From the NCBI RefSeq assembly GCF_010993745.1, contig NZ_WOTN01000001.1, positions 2,855,235 through 2,919,234 on the forward strand: a DNA stretch of 64,000 nucleotides. Direction: 5' to 3'. Source of the DNA: Fodinicola acaciae (GTDB taxonomy: Bacteria > Actinomycetota > Actinomycetes > Mycobacteriales > HKI-0501). Position 1 is the stretch's first letter. Each line of letters starts with the position of its first letter. A program made the translations under genes and the position numbers. The notes beneath the pieces were generated by a model. It searched no databases and had not been told where the DNA came from. It was given only the letters and a program-made list of their open reading frames with translations. This document shows positions 35,779-44,693 of the stretch, piece by piece.

Positions 35779-35864
35779 GCCGCAATCTTGCCACAACGTC
35801 CGCTTGTCGCGGTCCCCGAGAATCGTTGTTTCCGCATCGGTCGTCACCGCCGGATCATGAATAC

Positions 35865-36599
35865 ATGTCGCTCGAAGGAAAAACCGCGTTGGTCACCGGT
35901 TCGTCGAAAGGACTCGGCCGCGCCATCGTCGGCAAGCTCGCGTCCCAGGGCGCCAACGTCGTCATCAACTATTCGCGGGACAAGGCCGCCGCCGACCAGG
36001 TACGCGACGAGGTCGCCAGCAAAGCGCTGACCGTACGCGCCGACGTGTCCAATGTGGACGACATCCAGCGGCTTTTCGCCGAGGCCGTCGACGAATTCGG
36101 CGGCATCGACATCGTGGTCGCCAACGCCGGCAGGGAAAAGGTCAACATCCCGGTCGCCGAGGTGACCGAGGAGGATTTCGACCAGCTCTTCCTGATCAAC
36201 ACCAAGGGACCGTACTTCGTGCTGCGCGAGGCCGCGCGCCGGATCGCGGACAACGGTCGCATCATCAACATTTCCTCCAACACCACGACCGTTCCACAGG
36301 AAGGCGTCGGTCTTTACGGCACCAGCAAGGTCGCTTCCGGCTATCTCGTCCGCGTGCTGGCGCTGGAGCTGGGCCATCGCGGTGTCACCGCCAACTCGAT
36401 CGTCCCAGGACCGATCGACGGAGCCGGTATTTTCACCGATCCGGCCAACGACGCATACAAACGGAGCCTGATCGACATGGTGCCGATCGGCCGGCTCGGC
36501 ACGGCGCGGGACGTGGCGGAGATCGCCGCTTTCCTGGCCTCCGACGCCGGCGGCCTGATCACCGGACAGCAGATCGTCGCCGATGGCGGAATGCATTGA
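35865..36599 (+). CDS. Short-chain dehydrogenase/reductase
   Basis: 244 residues, classical SDR: TGSSKGLG cofactor loop, NAG in VVANAGRE, catalytic YGTSK and the ending LITGQQIVADGG typical of FabG-like reductases. It begins an operon with alcohol dehydrogenase (11 bp later) and acetolactate synthase. A diacetyl/acetoin reductase role would fit these neighbours, but sequence alone cannot prove it. Confidence 0.87.
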   Translation: MSLEGKTALVTGSSKGLGRAIVGKLASQGANVVINYSRDKAAADQVRDEVASKALTVRADVSNVDDIQRLFAEAVDEFGGIDIVVANAGREKVNIPVAEVTEEDFDQLFLINTKGPYFVLREAARRIADNGRIINISSNTTTVPQEGVGLYGTSKVASGYLVRVLALELGHRGVTANSIVPGPIDGAGIFTDPANDAYKRSLIDMVPIGRLGTARDVAEIAAFLASDAGGLITGQQIVADGGMH

Positions 36600-36610
36600 A
36601 GGAGAGTTTC

Positions 36611-37606
36611 ATGAAAGCAGTTCAAGCACAGACGGCCGGAGCGCCGTTCGTCGTCACCGAGCTGGACGTGCCGGAGCCGAAACGCGACCAGGTGCGGGTG
36701 AAGGTCGCCGCCTGCGGCATCTGCGGTGGCGACGCGATCCCCCGGCTCGGCCTGTTCGGCGTCCAGCTGCCGCGCGTGCCCGGCCACGAGATCGCCGGTG
36801 TCGTCGACGCGGTCGGCGAGGACGTACGGCTGTGGAAGGCTGGCGACCGTGTCGGCGTCGGCTGGTCCGGCGGCAGCGACCTGACCTGCGAGTTCTGTCG
36901 GCGCGGCGACTTCACCAACTGCGTCGGCCGGACCATCGTGGGCACCTCGTACGACGGCGGCTACGCCGAATACATGGTCGCGCCGCAGGACGCCGTCGCG
37001 CGCATCCCCGACGGCCTGGAGTTCGCCGAGGTTGCGCCGCTGATGTGCGGCGGCATCACCGCCTTCAACGCGCTGCGCCACTCGCCGGCCCGTCCCGGTG
37101 ACACGGTCGCCGTACAAGGTGTCGGCGGTGTCGGCCACCTGGCCATCCAGTTCGCCGACAAAATGGGGTTTCGCACCATCGCTATCAACCGCGGCCGGGA
37201 GAAGGAGGAGCTGGCTCGCCGGCTTGGCGCCGACGAATACGTCGACAGCAACGAAGGCAGTGCCGGCGAGGCCGTACGCGGGCACGGCGGCGCGGCCGTC
37301 ATCCTCGCCACCGTCGACCACGCGGACCTGCAGTCCGACCTGGTCAGCGGCCTGCGGCCGAACGGCAGGCTGATCGTGCTGGAGGGCCAGCAGCCGATCC
37401 AGGTGACCGGCCACGCGCTGGCCAACGACCGGATCGACGTCGGCGGCTGGTACAGCGGCGTCGCGGCCGACAGCGAGGACACGCTCAACTTCGCCGTCCT
37501 CAAAGGCGTACGGCCGATCGTCGAGACGTTCGCGTTGGAGGAGGCGGAGTACGCCTTCAGCAACCAGAGCAAGATCAACATCCGGCCGGTTCTGCTTACC
37601 GGCTGA
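36611..37606 (+). CDS. Zinc-dependent alcohol dehydrogenase (MDR family)
   Basis: 331 residues behind GGAGAG. Catalytic zinc ligands are in ACGICGGD and PGHEIAG; the cofactor loop is GVGGVGHLA. The structural-zinc lobe shows only three of the four usual cysteines (DLTCEFCRRGDFTNC), the first being replaced by Asp, so that site may be altered. It lies between an SDR and an acetolactate synthase; 2,3-butanediol/acetoin oxidoreduction is one reading. Confidence 0.88.
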   Translation: MKAVQAQTAGAPFVVTELDVPEPKRDQVRVKVAACGICGGDAIPRLGLFGVQLPRVPGHEIAGVVDAVGEDVRLWKAGDRVGVGWSGGSDLTCEFCRRGDFTNCVGRTIVGTSYDGGYAEYMVAPQDAVARIPDGLEFAEVAPLMCGGITAFNALRHSPARPGDTVAVQGVGGVGHLAIQFADKMGFRTIAINRGREKEELARRLGADEYVDSNEGSAGEAVRGHGGAAVILATVDHADLQSDLVSGLRPNGRLIVLEGQQPIQVTGHALANDRIDVGGWYSGVAADSEDTLNFAVLKGVRPIVETFALEEAEYAFSNQSKINIRPVLLTG

Positions 37607-37626
37607 CTGCGGGTAGGTTCGGCTGT

Positions 37627-39279
37627 GTGAGCGCATCGACCGCGGCCAAACTGATGGTCCAGTGCCTGGAATCCGAAGGCGTCACCGTCGTCTTCGGCAT
37701 TCCCGGCGAGGAGAACATCCATTTCACCCAGGCATTGGACGCGTCCGGCATCCGCTATGTCCTCACGCGACACGAGCAGGCCGCCTCCTTCATGGCCGAG
37801 ATGTACGGCCGGGTCACCGGCTCGGCCGGTGTGATGTCGGCGACCCTCGGACCAGGCGCGATCAACCTGCAGCTGGGCGTCGCCGACGCGACCACCAACA
37901 GCACGCCGGTGGTCGCGCTGTCCGCGCAGGTCGGCCATGACCGCGACTACAAGGAGTCGCACCAGTTCGTGGACCTGGTGTCGATGTTCGCGCCGATCAC
38001 CAAATGGTCGGCGAGCATGCCGTCGCCGCGTGCCATCCCGGAGATGTTCCGCAAGGCCTTCAAGGTCGCCGAAACCGAGCGCCCCGGCGCGGTTTACCTT
38101 GCCATTCCGGAAGATGTCGACGAAGCCGCCGCCGAGCCGGGGCTGAAACCGTTGCCGCGCAATGTCGTACGCGCCGAGGCTCCGTCGCCGGCGCAGCTGC
38201 GGCGTGCCGCCGATCTGTTTCGTCAGGCCAAAAAGCCGATCATCCTGGCCGGCCATGGCGCCGCGCGTAACGACGCCGGCAAGGCGTTGGCAGCGTTCGC
38301 CGACCGGTTCGGCGTGCCGGTCGCCACGAGTTTCCACGGCAAAGGCGTCGTGCCGGACGACCATCCGTACGCGATCGGCACGATCGGATTCATGCGGCAC
38401 GACTATGTCAACTTCGGGTTCGACGACGCCGATCTGGTCATCGCGGTCGGCTATGAGCTGCAGGAGTTCGACCCGGTGCGGATCAATCCGCAGGCGGACA
38501 AGAACATCATCCACATCCACCGCTTTCCGGCCGAGGTCGACGCGCATTACTCGATCGACGTCGGCATCGAAGGCGACCTCAGTTCGTCGCTGGACGCACT
38601 CGCGGCCCAGTTGGACGGCTATCAGCCACCGACCTGTCCGCCGCCGCGGGTGCGCGCGTTGCTGGACGAGGAACTGCGGCGCGGCGAGGCTGACGACCGG
38701 TTTCCGCTGGCACCGCAACGAATTGTCGCCGACACACGCGCCGCGCTCGGCCGCGACGACGTGGTGCTGGTCGACACCGGTGCGCTGAAGATGTGGATGG
38801 CGCGGCTCTATCCGACGTACGCGCCCAACACCTGCCTGATCTCCAACGGCCTGTCCACGATGGGCTTCGCGTTGCCAGGAGCGCTCGGCGTACGGCTGGC
38901 CAGGCCGCAGACCAAGGTGTTGGCGGCCGTCGGCGACGGCGCTTTTCTCATGCATTCCCAGGAAATCGAGACGGCCGTACGCGAGAACATCCCGCTGGTG
39001 GTGCTGGTCTGGGAGGACAACGGCTATGGCCTGATCGAGTGGAAGATGGACCTGGAGCTCGGAAAACACAGCAATGTCGCGTTCGGCAACCCGGATGTCG
39101 TGCGATATGCCGGAAGTTTCGGCGCGAAGGGCTATCGGATCGGCTCCGCCGGCGAGCTGTTGCCGACGCTGCGCAAGGCACTGGCCGACGACGGCGTGTC
39201 GGTGATCGCGTGCCCGGTGGACTATTCGGAAAACCTGCGGCTGACCACTCGCCTCGGCGAGCTGGACGCCGTTCTGTAA
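37627..39279 (+). CDS. alsS: Acetolactate synthase large subunit, catabolic AlsS-like
   Basis: 550-residue ThDP enzyme, GTG start 20 bp after the dehydrogenase. Catalytic Glu in TRHEQAASFMAEMYGR, ThDP motif GDGAFLMHSQEIETAV...EDNGYG, and a C-terminus ending CPVDYSENLRLTTRLGEL as in AlsS-type synthases that need no small subunit or FAD activity. No acetolactate decarboxylase (AlsD) accompanies it; acetolactate could instead decarboxylate spontaneously to diacetyl, which the upstream SDR might reduce. Confidence 0.87.
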   Translation: MSASTAAKLMVQCLESEGVTVVFGIPGEENIHFTQALDASGIRYVLTRHEQAASFMAEMYGRVTGSAGVMSATLGPGAINLQLGVADATTNSTPVVALSAQVGHDRDYKESHQFVDLVSMFAPITKWSASMPSPRAIPEMFRKAFKVAETERPGAVYLAIPEDVDEAAAEPGLKPLPRNVVRAEAPSPAQLRRAADLFRQAKKPIILAGHGAARNDAGKALAAFADRFGVPVATSFHGKGVVPDDHPYAIGTIGFMRHDYVNFGFDDADLVIAVGYELQEFDPVRINPQADKNIIHIHRFPAEVDAHYSIDVGIEGDLSSSLDALAAQLDGYQPPTCPPPRVRALLDEELRRGEADDRFPLAPQRIVADTRAALGRDDVVLVDTGALKMWMARLYPTYAPNTCLISNGLSTMGFALPGALGVRLARPQTKVLAAVGDGAFLMHSQEIETAVRENIPLVVLVWEDNGYGLIEWKMDLELGKHSNVAFGNPDVVRYAGSFGAKGYRIGSAGELLPTLRKALADDGVSVIACPVDYSENLRLTTRLGELDAVL

Positions 39280-39292
39280 GAAGGAGAGCGCA

Positions 39293-39541
39293 ATGAGTGA
39301 TGTGGACGGCGGCATCATCGGCCGGATCGACGAGCTGATCGCCGAGGAGCACGAGCTGCGCCGCACCGCGGTCGGCCAGGGCGCGGACGCGGACACGCAG
39401 AGCCGGCTCAAGCAGATCGAGGAGCAGCTCGACCAGTGCTGGGACCTGCTCCGCCAGCGCCGGGCCCGCGCCGAGTTCAACCAGGACCCGGACGAGGCCG
39501 AGGTGCGTCCGGTCTCCGAGGTCGAGTCCTACCGCCAGTAG
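39293..39541 (+). CDS. DUF2630-family small protein
   Basis: 82 residues behind AAGGAGAG, 13 bp after the acetolactate synthase. Highly charged and helical: IIGRIDELIAEEHELRR near the N-terminus and LKQIEEQLDQCWDLLRQRRARAEF, the signature of the actinobacterial DUF2630 family. Function unknown; probably cotranscribed with the preceding genes. Confidence 0.85.
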   Translation: MSDVDGGIIGRIDELIAEEHELRRTAVGQGADADTQSRLKQIEEQLDQCWDLLRQRRARAEFNQDPDEAEVRPVSEVESYRQ

Positions 39542-39599
39542 CGCCAGCCGCGGCGCGCGATCGGATGCCGCCGTCGCCAGGTTCCCTCATTGGCGACTC

Positions 39600-39633
39600 T
39601 AGACAGAGCGTCTAACGCTGGACACTTCGTCTA
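39600..39633. promoter_or_regulatory. Tandem TAGAC-N5-GTCTA palindromes
   Basis: TAGAC-agagc-GTCTA (39600-39614) and TGGAC-acttc-GTCTA (39619-39633), centres 19 bp apart, within the 320-bp gap after the DUF2630 gene. This spacing suits two TetR-type dimers. The gap otherwise holds no supported gene apart from the promoter elements near its right end. Confidence 0.4.
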
Positions 39634-39823
39634 GAACGCGCGATCGATGAGCCTCCGGCCCGCGCCGTACAACTTGGGTGAATGGTTGCGTCGCGTAAGC
39701 GGCAGCCCCGGCGCGAACGTACTCAAGCAAAGCTCGTCGACAGCGAGAACGGGCAAACCGGACTCCTGAGGCAAGTAATGCTGTTGGGACTACTCGCCAG
39801 CCAGCCTCTGGTCAAGACTGATA

Positions 39824-39858
39824 TTGACAGTGAACTGTCAGTTGGCAGTACGCTGTCA
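39824..39858 (+). promoter_or_regulatory. Promoter and twin TetR-type operators for the CoA ligase-tetR operon
   Basis: TTGACA (39824-39829) and TACGCT (39849-39854), 19 bp apart, make a plausible -35/-10 pair. Palindromes TGACAGT-ga-ACTGTCA (39825-39840, perfect arms) and TGGCAGTACGCTGTCA (39843-39858, one mismatch) overlie both boxes, centres 18 bp apart. The predicted start of transcription falls at or next to the GTG at 39862, pointing to a leaderless message. The TetR gene at the end of this operon is the likely ligand. Confidence 0.6.
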
Positions 39859-39861
39859 GAT

Positions 39862-41139
39862 GTGCGTACCGAGATGAGGCGTGTCCGGAAGGCCGGTCCG
39901 GCGGCGATGGCCGAGCTGCAACAACGCCGGTTGCGAGAGCTCGAGGCGTACGCGCGCGAGCACTCCGCCGTCTATCGCGAGCGACCGGCGGTGACCAACA
40001 AGAAGCTGCTGATGGAGCACTTCGACGAGTGGGTCACCGATCCGGCGGTGACGCTGGCCAAGGTCAGCGAGTTCGTCAGGGATCCGGAGCTGGCGGGCAC
40101 ACCGTTCCTTGGCACGTACACGGTGGCGACCACCTCCGGCACCACCGGCAGTCCGGGGATTTTCGTCAAGGACAAGCAGGACGTGGCGGTCAATCTGGCG
40201 CGCAGCTCGGCGATGATGGCCGGCTGGCTGGATGCCGGCGACCTGGCGAAAATCGTCGCGCGCGGCGGCCGGCTGGCGGTGGTGGCGGCGACCGGCGGGC
40301 ATTTCATGGTGAGTGCCGGCATCGGCCACCTGCGCGCCAACTGGCTCGCCCGGCGGATGGTGCGGCTGTTCTCGGTGCACGATCCGCTGCCGGAGCTGGT
40401 CGCCGCGCTCAACGAGTTCCAGCCGGCGATCCTGATGGGATACGGCAGCCTGATGGCGTCGCTGGCGGCCGAGCAGGAGGCCGGGCGGCTGCACATCTCG
40501 CCGGTGTTGGTCGAGCCTGCCGGCGAGGCCGTGCCAAGCCGCGAGCGGATGTCCGCGGCGTTCCAAGCGAAAGTACGCGACACGTACGGCTGCACCGAGT
40601 GTCCCTACCTGACCGACGGCTGCGCTCACGGCTGGTATCACGTCAACACCGACTGGGCGATTGTCGAGCCGGTGGACGAAAACTACGAGCCGGTGCCGCC
40701 AGGAGTCCAGTCGCACACCGTACTCATCAGCAACCTGGCCAACCACGTCCAGCCGATCCTGCGCTATGACCTCGGCGACAGCGCGCTTTTCCGGCCGGAC
40801 CGCTGCGAATGCGGCAATCCCCTGCCGGCGCTGCGCGTCCGCGGCCGCGCCGCCAACGTGTTGACTTTCGCCGACGCCACCGGCAATTCCGTGACGATCC
40901 CGCCGCTCGCGCTCACCACGCTGGTCGATGCCACTCCTGGCGTACGGCTCTACCAGATCGTCCAGACCGCGCCGGACACGGTCCGCATCCGGCTGCGCGG
41001 CGACGCCGTGTCGCAGGTGCAGACCGCGGTGAGCCGTTTCCTCGCCGAGCGCGGACTGGCCGCGGTGAAGGTCGTCATGGCCGACGAGCCGCCGGAGCGG
41101 TCCGTCGGCGGCAAGGTGCGGACGGTGGTGCCGCTGTGA
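39862..41139 (+). CDS. Phenylacetate-CoA ligase-like (PaaK family) AMP-forming ligase
   Basis: 425 residues from the GTG at 39862 (ATG at 39874 is an alternative); the longer open frame to 39682 crosses the promoter and operators. Adenylation signature TTSGTTGSPG, the GYGSL segment, YGCTECPYL and the hinge RYDLGDSALF are PaaK-like. The cysteine-rich CEC segment (DRCECGNPLPALRVRGR) suits the family. It activates an unidentified carboxylic acid. Downstream tetR overlaps by 4 nt, so the regulator probably senses the substrate or its CoA ester. Confidence 0.82.
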   Translation: MRTEMRRVRKAGPAAMAELQQRRLRELEAYAREHSAVYRERPAVTNKKLLMEHFDEWVTDPAVTLAKVSEFVRDPELAGTPFLGTYTVATTSGTTGSPGIFVKDKQDVAVNLARSSAMMAGWLDAGDLAKIVARGGRLAVVAATGGHFMVSAGIGHLRANWLARRMVRLFSVHDPLPELVAALNEFQPAILMGYGSLMASLAAEQEAGRLHISPVLVEPAGEAVPSRERMSAAFQAKVRDTYGCTECPYLTDGCAHGWYHVNTDWAIVEPVDENYEPVPPGVQSHTVLISNLANHVQPILRYDLGDSALFRPDRCECGNPLPALRVRGRAANVLTFADATGNSVTIPPLALTTLVDATPGVRLYQIVQTAPDTVRIRLRGDAVSQVQTAVSRFLAERGLAAVKVVMADEPPERSVGGKVRTVVPL

Positions 41140-41738
41140 CCGGCCTCCGCGAGCTGAAGAAGGCACGTACCAAGGCCGAAATCCAGCGCCAGGCCGTGCG
41201 TCTGTTCGCCGACCAGGGCTATGCGGAGACGACGATGGAGCAGATCGCGGCCGCCGCGGAGGTCTCACCGAGCACGGTTTTCCGCTATTTCGCGACAAAG
41301 GAAGATCTGGTGGCATTCGGCGACTTCGCGCCGCTGATCGAGCTTTTCCAGTCGCAGCCCGCACAGCTGCCGCCACTTGCCGCACTCCGCGTCGCATTCC
41401 GCACGGCGTTCGCCAGCCACACCTCGCCGGAGCTGCTCGACAGCCAGCTCGCACTGGTCGTCGCGGTGCCGGAACTGTGGGCCGCGTCCCTGGCGACGAT
41501 CACCGCGCGCATGGACCTGTTGGCGACGGCGATCGCGCACCGCACCGGCGACGACGCCGACTCGGCCGAGGTGCGTACCATCACCGGCGCCGCACTCGGC
41601 GTGTTTTTGGCCGTGGCGTTCGCCAAACGCCGCCAACCAAAGCTGGACATTGCCGCCGCTTTGGACGAATCCTTCGCATTGTTAGCGAACAGTGACCACG
41701 CGGACCGTACGACCGCCGGCGAACCGCCGGTCGACTAG
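41136..41738 (+). CDS. TetR-family regulator of the CoA ligase operon
   Basis: 200 residues from a GTG overlapping the ligase stop (GTGA). HTH: EIQRQAVRLFADQGYAETTMEQIAAAAEVSPSTVFRYFATKEDLV. Translational coupling with the ligase and the twin palindromes upstream of that gene suggest feedback repression of the operon. Confidence 0.9.
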   Translation: MTGLRELKKARTKAEIQRQAVRLFADQGYAETTMEQIAAAAEVSPSTVFRYFATKEDLVAFGDFAPLIELFQSQPAQLPPLAALRVAFRTAFASHTSPELLDSQLALVVAVPELWAASLATITARMDLLATAIAHRTGDDADSAEVRTITGAALGVFLAVAFAKRRQPKLDIAAALDESFALLANSDHADRTTAGEPPVD

Positions 41739-41762
41739 CTTTCGGGCACCACTGGTCTCGGA

Positions 41763-41802
41763 AAACGTTTACTCGCCGCCGCCAATGCGATACAACGTTG
41801 TA
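41763..41802. promoter_or_regulatory. LacI-like operator pair upstream of the GH43 gene
   Basis: AAACGTTT (41763-41770, within GAAAACGTTTAC) resembles LacI-family operators, and TACAACGTTGTA (41791-41802) is a perfect 12-bp palindrome ending 22 bp before the start at 41825. Both have the central ACGT typical of sugar-responsive LacI repressors. No lacI gene is in the window. Confidence 0.5.
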
Positions 41803-41824
41803 CAACCCGAGGTCGGAGGCCTGC

Positions 41825-43279
41825 ATGAGACTGCTCGCGTACGTGATGGCCGCCTTGCTGGCGGCCACTCTGGTCACCCCGCCGGCGCCGGCGGCGGCAC
41901 ACAGCCGCGGCACGTTCCGCAATCCGGTCGTGCTGAACGCCGCCGATCCGCAGATCAGCTTCACCGGCGGCTATTACTACCTGCTGCGCACCGAAGGCGA
42001 CGGCATCTCGATCATCCGGTCGGCATCGATCACCGGCCTCAGCGCGGCCACGCCGCACCGCGTCTGGACCGGCTCCGCCGACGCGCCGAGCCGCTGCTGC
42101 AACATCTGGGCTCCGGAACTGCACCGGATCAACGGCAAATGGTATGTGTACTACACCGCCGACGACGGCATCATCGACCACCACAACATGCACGTCATCG
42201 AGGCCGACACCGACGACCCGCTCGGCACATATCACTACAAAGGCCAGGTGTCGTCCGGAAAGTTCTCCATCGACGGCACGATTCTCCAGCAACCGGACGG
42301 GTCGCTCTACCTGCTCTATTCCAAGGCCGACAACCTCGACGTCAACAGCATCGTGATCGCGAAGCTGACCAACCCGTGGACGGCGGTCGAGCCGCCGGTG
42401 GAGATCTCCCGGCCGACCAATCCGTGGGAGACGCACATCCGGCCGGTGAACGAGGGACCGTACGTGTTGCGGCACAACGGAAAACTCTTCGTCGTGTTTT
42501 CGGTCAGCGCCTGTGAGTCACCGGATTACGCGCTGGCGATGCTGACCTACGTCGGCAGCAACCCGCTCGACCCGGCGGCCTGGAAGAAGTCGACGCCGGT
42601 CTTCACCCGCAACGACGCGCACTGGGTTTTCGGTCCGGGACACAACAGTTTCTTCAGCTCGCCGGATGGCCGCGAGGTGTGGAACGCCTATCACGCGGTG
42701 ACCTCCAGCGACGGCTCGGTGCGCGGAAACTGCGGCGGCGAGCGCTCGACGCGCGTACAGAAGGTGGAGTGGAACGCCGACGGTACGCCAAACTTCGGCA
42801 CGCCGGCGGCGTCGTGGCAGTCGCTCGCGCTGCCGTCGGGTGACCCCGGCGCGACACCGATCCGGCCGGGTTTCTATCGGTTGACACCGCAAAACAGCAA
42901 ACCCAACGCGCTGCAAAGCTGCCCATCGGTGAACACCGGCGCGTACACCGGCGACCGCTGTCAGCAGTGGTTCGTGCGGCCGGACGGTTTCGGCTCGTAC
43001 GCCATCACCTCAGCCGCCACCGGCCAGCCGCTGGCCGTCAAGGGCTGCTCGACGGCCAAGGGGTCCACAGTGGACACCCACTGGGGTTTGCGTTGCCAGT
43101 CCTGGTATTTCGACGCGGTCGGCGACGGGTCATACCGGATCAGCAACCGGCAGACCGGCCTGGCGCTCGACGTGGCCGGCTGCTCGGCGGCCGCCGGGTC
43201 CACAGTGGACGTCTGGCCGTACTGGGCGACCGGTCCCAACACCTGCCAGCAGTGGCGCCTCGAACCACCGCGAGGGTGA
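41825..43279 (+). CDS. Secreted GH43-type glycosidase with ricin B lectin domain
   Basis: 484 residues from the ATG at 41825 behind GGAGG. Sec signal peptide MRLLAYVMAALLAATLV...APAAA. Five-bladed propeller of GH43: FRNPVVLNAADPQIS with the base Asp, NIWAPELHRINGKWYVYYTA, SIDGTILQQPDG, and NEGPYVLRHNGK with a likely acid Glu; acts on arabinan or xylan side chains. A QxW-repeat ricin-B (CBM13) domain follows (CQQWFV, RCQSWYF, CQQWRL). Probably scavenges plant polysaccharide and is sugar-regulated by the upstream palindromes. Confidence 0.88.
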   Translation: MRLLAYVMAALLAATLVTPPAPAAAHSRGTFRNPVVLNAADPQISFTGGYYYLLRTEGDGISIIRSASITGLSAATPHRVWTGSADAPSRCCNIWAPELHRINGKWYVYYTADDGIIDHHNMHVIEADTDDPLGTYHYKGQVSSGKFSIDGTILQQPDGSLYLLYSKADNLDVNSIVIAKLTNPWTAVEPPVEISRPTNPWETHIRPVNEGPYVLRHNGKLFVVFSVSACESPDYALAMLTYVGSNPLDPAAWKKSTPVFTRNDAHWVFGPGHNSFFSSPDGREVWNAYHAVTSSDGSVRGNCGGERSTRVQKVEWNADGTPNFGTPAASWQSLALPSGDPGATPIRPGFYRLTPQNSKPNALQSCPSVNTGAYTGDRCQQWFVRPDGFGSYAITSAATGQPLAVKGCSTAKGSTVDTHWGLRCQSWYFDAVGDGSYRISNRQTGLALDVAGCSAAAGSTVDVWPYWATGPNTCQQWRLEPPRG

Positions 43280-43478
43280 CCTTTTGACTTGAGCTTCAAC
43301 CTCTGGGTTGGTGACTGGTTCCGCGCCACTGGACGCCCGACGGCTGGGTCCTGCTCCGAGAGCTGCCCATCCGGGTCATCGTCGGGCAGTGCAGCGACCA
43401 GGTGATGTCCTTCCAGCCATCGGCTGCGGACCGGCTTGGAAGGTGCCATGGCGTCGCCGGTCCCCTGGCCGGGTCCTG

Positions 43479-44156
43479 CTACAGGCTCAGGTGCAGCAGG
43501 ATCCGGTCGGTGGCGTTGCGTACGTCCACCGAGGAGATGTCGGTGGTGGTCAGCCAGGTCGGCGCGACCACGTTGGTGATCTCCTGGCCTGGCTTGGCGG
43601 TCCAGCTGCCGACCTGGTCGGTGCGACCGCGGCGGTCGGTCACCGTCAGTTTGTACCAGCCGGCCGGGTATTTCCGGCCGGTCCCCTCGCTGCAGTGCAT
43701 CCGGATCTCGGTGCCCCAGTCGTAGTTGGTCAGCTGCACGGTGGCGCGGATCGGCGAGTCGCCGACCGGCTCCATCGCGACCCCCTGCGCCTGCGGCGGT
43801 CCGTCCTGCAGATTCGGGATCGTCACGCCGATCACCAGCACCAGCACGACCAGCAGCGCGGCCGCGGTCGCGGTGAGACCACCGAACCACCAGACGCGCT
43901 TTCGCCGGTCGCGGGACACCTTTCTCAGCAGCAGCGGCAACACCTGCGCCGGCTCCGGCTCCTGGAAGCCCGAGGACTCCACCGCCGAGACCGGTACGCC
44001 GGCGAGCATGCCCGGCATGCCGGCCAGCTCCTGCACCGCCTTGGCGCAGATGTCGCATTCGGCCAGATGTTGTTCGTACGCGCGCCGGTCGGTGGACGAC
44101 AAGGCCCCCAACACGTAGGCGGCGTCGAAGGTGGCGAACTCGTCGTGCGTACTCAT
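43479..44156 (-). CDS. Anti-sigma factor with ZAS zinc motif (RskA-like)
   Basis: 225 residues. Cytoplasmic anti-sigma domain with HLAECDICAKAV (HxxxCxxC zinc motif), one membrane helix (about residues 90-112, ALLVVLVLVIGV) and an extracellular domain with YDWGTEIRMHC. Its ATG overlaps the sigma stop by 4 nt. It would hold the ECF sigma at the membrane until a signal triggers proteolysis. The 199 bp between the GH43 gene and its 3' end contain nothing I recognise. Confidence 0.87.
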   Translation of the reverse strand: MSTHDEFATFDAAYVLGALSSTDRRAYEQHLAECDICAKAVQELAGMPGMLAGVPVSAVESSGFQEPEPAQVLPLLLRKVSRDRRKRVWWFGGLTATAAALLVVLVLVIGVTIPNLQDGPPQAQGVAMEPVGDSPIRATVQLTNYDWGTEIRMHCSEGTGRKYPAGWYKLTVTDRRGRTDQVGSWTAKPGQEITNVVAPTWLTTTDISSVDVRNATDRILLHLSL

Positions 44157-44662
44157 CCGCTCACCCCCATTTCCTGCAGTGCCAACCGTAACGCCCGCAA
44201 CGCGTAATGCGTGCGAGATTTCACTGTCCCCTCAGGGATTCCGAGCCGGTGTGCGGCTTCCGCGACGGAATGTCCGCGGTAGTAGCACTCCAACAGGACC
44301 TCTCGATGTGCCTTCGGCAGCTGGTTGATCGCGTCGGCCACCAACCACGACTGCAGTGCCTTGTCCGTCTGGTCCTCGATCGGGACCTCCGGCACCTCGG
44401 CGGTGGCGATCTCGTCGCGGTTGCGCCGCGAACGCCACTCGTCTATCACGATCCGGCGCGCCACCGTGAACAGCCACGCGCGCGCCGAACCGCGTGTCTG
44501 GTCGAGCACCTGCGGGTTGCGCCAGGCCCGCAGCATCGTCTCCTGCATCACGTCCTCGGCGCGGCCGCGGTCGCCGGTGATCCGCAGCGCGTACGACCAG
44601 AGCGCGGAGCCGTGCTCGGCGTGCAGCGCTCTCATCAGATCGACTTCATCGCTCGATCCCAC
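44153..44662 (-). CDS. ECF-type RNA polymerase sigma factor (SigK/SigL-like)
   Basis: 169 residues from the GTG at 44662 behind GAGGAG; upstream ATGs at 44686 and 44713 are less well placed. Region 2: HGSALWSYALRITGDRGRAEDVMQETMLRAWRNP; region 4: LPKAHREVLLECYYRGHSVAEAAHRLGIPEGTVKSRTHYALRALR. Paired with the anti-sigma gene. Its targets cannot be read directly, but the next three genes may be among them. Confidence 0.92.
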   Translation of the reverse strand: MGSSDEVDLMRALHAEHGSALWSYALRITGDRGRAEDVMQETMLRAWRNPQVLDQTRGSARAWLFTVARRIVIDEWRSRRNRDEIATAEVPEVPIEDQTDKALQSWLVADAINQLPKAHREVLLECYYRGHSVAEAAHRLGIPEGTVKSRTHYALRALRLALQEMGVSG

Positions 44663-44693
44663 ATCACTCCTCGGCCTCGCACGCATTATCGGC

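Noticed and set aside
39682-39861. Extra 60 N-terminal codons for the PaaK-like ligase
   Set aside because: They would span the promoter and twin palindromes and have no similarity to the family.
43280-43478. Possible MerR-type promoter or gene relic after the GH43 gene
   Set aside because: The inverted repeat around TTGACTTGAGCTTCAA pairs only at its ends and no frame resembles a known protein.
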